Assembly (NCBI GenBank): GCA_041649895.1 | Contig: JBAZMG010000050.1 | Span: 1 to 7,255, forward strand | Reading direction: 5' to 3' | Origin: STD1-204 sp041649895 | GTDB lineage: Bacteria; Patescibacteriota; Minisyncoccia; Minisyncoccales; Minisyncoccaceae | Length of the DNA stretch: 7,255 nt | Shown: in pieces, positions 6,166 to 7,255 of the stretch | Numbering within the stretch: position 1 is the first letter of the stretch | Layout of the letters: every line of letters begins with the position of its first letter | The notes under the pieces: generated by a model | Database searches by the model: none | Told to the model about the DNA's origin: nothing | The model's input: only the letters and a program-made list of their open reading frames with translations | Position numbers and translations under genes: made by a program

Positions 6166-6172
6166 AAATATA
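6165..6172 (-). promoter_or_regulatory. Bacteroides-type -7 promoter element of the toxin-antitoxin operon
   Basis: On the minus strand 6172-6165 reads TATATTTG, a perfect TAnnTTTG. Transcription would start about ten bases before the antitoxin ATG, giving a very short leader. No clear TTTG -33 element is present at the normal distance. Its last base is shared with the operator palindrome. Confidence 0.6.
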
Positions 6173-6534
6173 CATTAAAGTAAACTAAGAATAATGTATT
6201 GACTTTGAAAATCACACACACAAATTCGTGCGATATTTGTAAAGATAGACGAACCTCAGTGGAGTTGGTATGAAGTTGTACAAGTTGATGCAAAAAGTTC
6301 TTAAGCTGCCCATAAGTTATACGAAACGGTTTCAGTTAATACGATAACTGTTTACACGATAGATAGAGTATGTCTGGATAAAATATACTTTTTCTGCAGG
6401 CAGTCGGGAAATTCGCCAATTATTTATTTAATAAAGTGTAATGTTCTTCTTCATACGATATTATTGAAATTAATCAGCTATCTTTGAAGTCAAATACTTC
6501 ACCCGATTTTTGTATTTCAGGATTTGTTGTATCC

Positions 6535-6594
6535 AAAGCTGTTTGATTAAAACCGGAATTTGTTGATTCCGAACAGTAAATCAAGCAGCTTTTT
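6535..6594 (+). terminator. Long hairpin with T run (terminator-like)
   Basis: Bases 6535-6548 (AAAGCTGTTTGATT) pair with 6579-6592 (AATCAAGCAGCTTT) in 14 pairs with one wobble. The stem encloses a second hairpin CGGAAT/ATTCCG (6554-6559 and 6566-6571) with a TTGTTG loop. A T run follows (6590-6594). It fits an intrinsic terminator for a rightward transcript, but no gene is recognised upstream of it. Confidence 0.5.
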
Positions 6595-6719
6595 GTCTGA
6601 GTTACCTGGGGGAAGTACGCGTGTCTTATTTTTTTTCTATGCTCCCTTCGTCAAAGTCGTAACATACAAATTCAAAAAGAATGCTTGGTAGTAGATTCTC
6701 TTTTTGCTTTTATTATTTA

Positions 6720-6727
6720 TAACTTTG
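6720..6727 (+). promoter_or_regulatory. Perfect TAnnTTTG element before the GC-rich island
   Basis: TAACTTTG matches the Bacteroides -7 consensus and lies 7 bases before the start of a folded GC-rich stretch, at about the distance expected for a transcription start. A TTTG at 6703-6706 is closer than the usual -33 spacing, so the promoter is only a candidate. Confidence 0.4.
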
Positions 6728-6732
6728 GTTCC

Positions 6733-6806
6733 GTCGCAGACCGCCCCCCCCTGTCTCTCTCTAAGCTGTGTTGGCTTAACGGGGACCAGCCGTCTGCGTT
6801 GTTTTT
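6733..6806 (+). ncRNA. Candidate structured small RNA
   Basis: Hand counting gives 45 G or C in the 68 bases at 6731-6798, against 14 in the 60 bases at 6661-6720. CGCAGAC (6735-6741) pairs with GTCTGCG (6792-6798), closing the whole segment. Inside, part of a C8 run (6744-6751) can pair with GGGG (6781-6784), and TAAGC (6762-6766) pairs with GCTTA (6774-6778) around 7 bases. The closing stem is followed by TTGTTTTT. Promoter element, nested folding and T-rich end together suggest a short transcript of about 75 bases. No known RNA family was recognised. The alternative is a relic of a coding repeat on the other strand, where the frame 6640-6804 is open without a start codon. Confidence 0.35.
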
Positions 6807-7255
6807 ACTTTAAAAAAAAGGCCTCGATATACTTGCTCCCCCAATATGGAAACATATTTAAACTAAGCCGTTTCAAACATGTTTAGAGTATTATATGAGG
6901 CTGTTGTGTTGTATAGTAAATCGGAAAATACCTACGCAGTTAAGGGTTTCCAATTTACATGTGTAGCCTAGGTAAAGTATTATAAATGTGAACATCATTA
7001 TAACCATGGACGGCTAATGAAGAGTGTTAAATAAAATATATATTTCAATAGATCCTGAGAAACACTCAAATGGGAATATGTATATCTAACCCGATTGAAG
7101 ATAAGAAGAAATTGATGAACGGCAAATATGTAATTTTACTATTACAATCACTAGTGTCCAAAGAAAATCTTTGAACGGTTAATATTTAAAAACAAACTCC
7201 AGTTGAACCGGTTGATCACATATGTTAGGCATCTTTTCGGGTCCATTAAAAAGGT

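Larger units (their letters stand above)
6181..7255. other. Gene-poor region of about 1.1 kb
   Basis: No convincing protein gene was found. The longest reading frame with a start (6704-6886, 60 codons) has low-complexity composition and no domain. Visible structure consists of a CAGTTA/TAACTG inverted repeat (6333-6338 and 6345-6350), two hairpins with TTGTTG loops ending in a T run (6520-6594), and a GC-rich structured island (6735-6798). From 6900 to the window end I see only AT-rich sequence with minor repeats, such as AGTATTATA twice. It may be a degenerated part of the element or its flank. Confidence 0.6.

Noticed and set aside
6211..6221. CACACACACA tract as a phase-variable repeat
   Set aside because: It is short and lies outside any recognised promoter or gene.
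6270..6347. 25-aa basic ORF (MKLYKLMQKVLKLPISYTKR...) rightward of the antitoxin promoter
   Set aside because: It is very short, the promoter match is poor (first base of the -7 box wrong and spacer too long), and it has no neighbour or domain to support it.
6704..6886. 60-codon plus-strand frame in the gene-poor right end
   Set aside because: It has odd composition (Leu/Ser/Cys-rich), crosses the C8 run and the folded island, lacks a recognisable domain and has no clear start signal.
1..7255. CRISPR array, tRNA, rRNA or complete insertion sequence
   Set aside because: No regularly spaced repeats, cloverleaf, rRNA segment or transposase gene were seen on either strand.

Overview
The window looks like an accessory region of a Bacteroidales genome (Bacteroides or Parabacteroides type). 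The reasons are the AT-rich intergenic DNA, the absence of clear Shine-Dalgarno sequences before the genes, several matches to the Bacteroides -7 promoter element TAnnTTTG, and a replication protein with the DUF4373/Lin1244-type N-terminus that is common in phages and integrative elements of this group. The genus is an inference; there is no rRNA or housekeeping gene to confirm it.

Layout: (1) 1-472 holds a perfect 10-bp inverted repeat and the C-terminal remnant of a tyrosine recombinase. (2) 473-705 is a control region with two TACTCCCGCG repeats, an 18-bp palindrome followed by a T run, and a -7 promoter element. (3) 706-3942 is a tightly packed plus-strand operon: a DUF4373-type replication protein, a DnaB-family replicative helicase, two small proteins of unknown function that are related to each other, and a ribbon-helix-helix (RHH) DNA-binding protein. 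Three of its junctions overlap. (4) 3943-4491 has no convincing gene, but contains a cluster of GTTTCTAT motifs in both orientations, a large imperfect hairpin and two minus-strand terminator-like hairpins. (5) 4492-6147 is a minus-strand AbiE-type (type IV) toxin-antitoxin operon. The AbiEi-like antitoxin gene is intact. The AbiEii-like nucleotidyltransferase toxin gene is broken by a one-base deletion exactly at its SxDxD catalytic motif. (6) 6148-7255 is gene-poor. It holds the toxin-antitoxin promoter/operator, a 14-bp stem followed by a T run, and a GC-rich structured island behind a perfect -7 element, which is a candidate small RNA or a relic.

Interpretation: the replication pair (DUF4373 protein plus DnaB) normally supplies origin recognition and helicase function for a phage or integrative element. 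The integrase remnant and the broken toxin suggest an element that is decaying. The least explained part is the pair of related unknown genes, the RHH gene and the adjacent motif cluster. I infer that these form a small regulated unit tied to the replication module. No CRISPR array, tRNA, rRNA or complete insertion sequence was seen.
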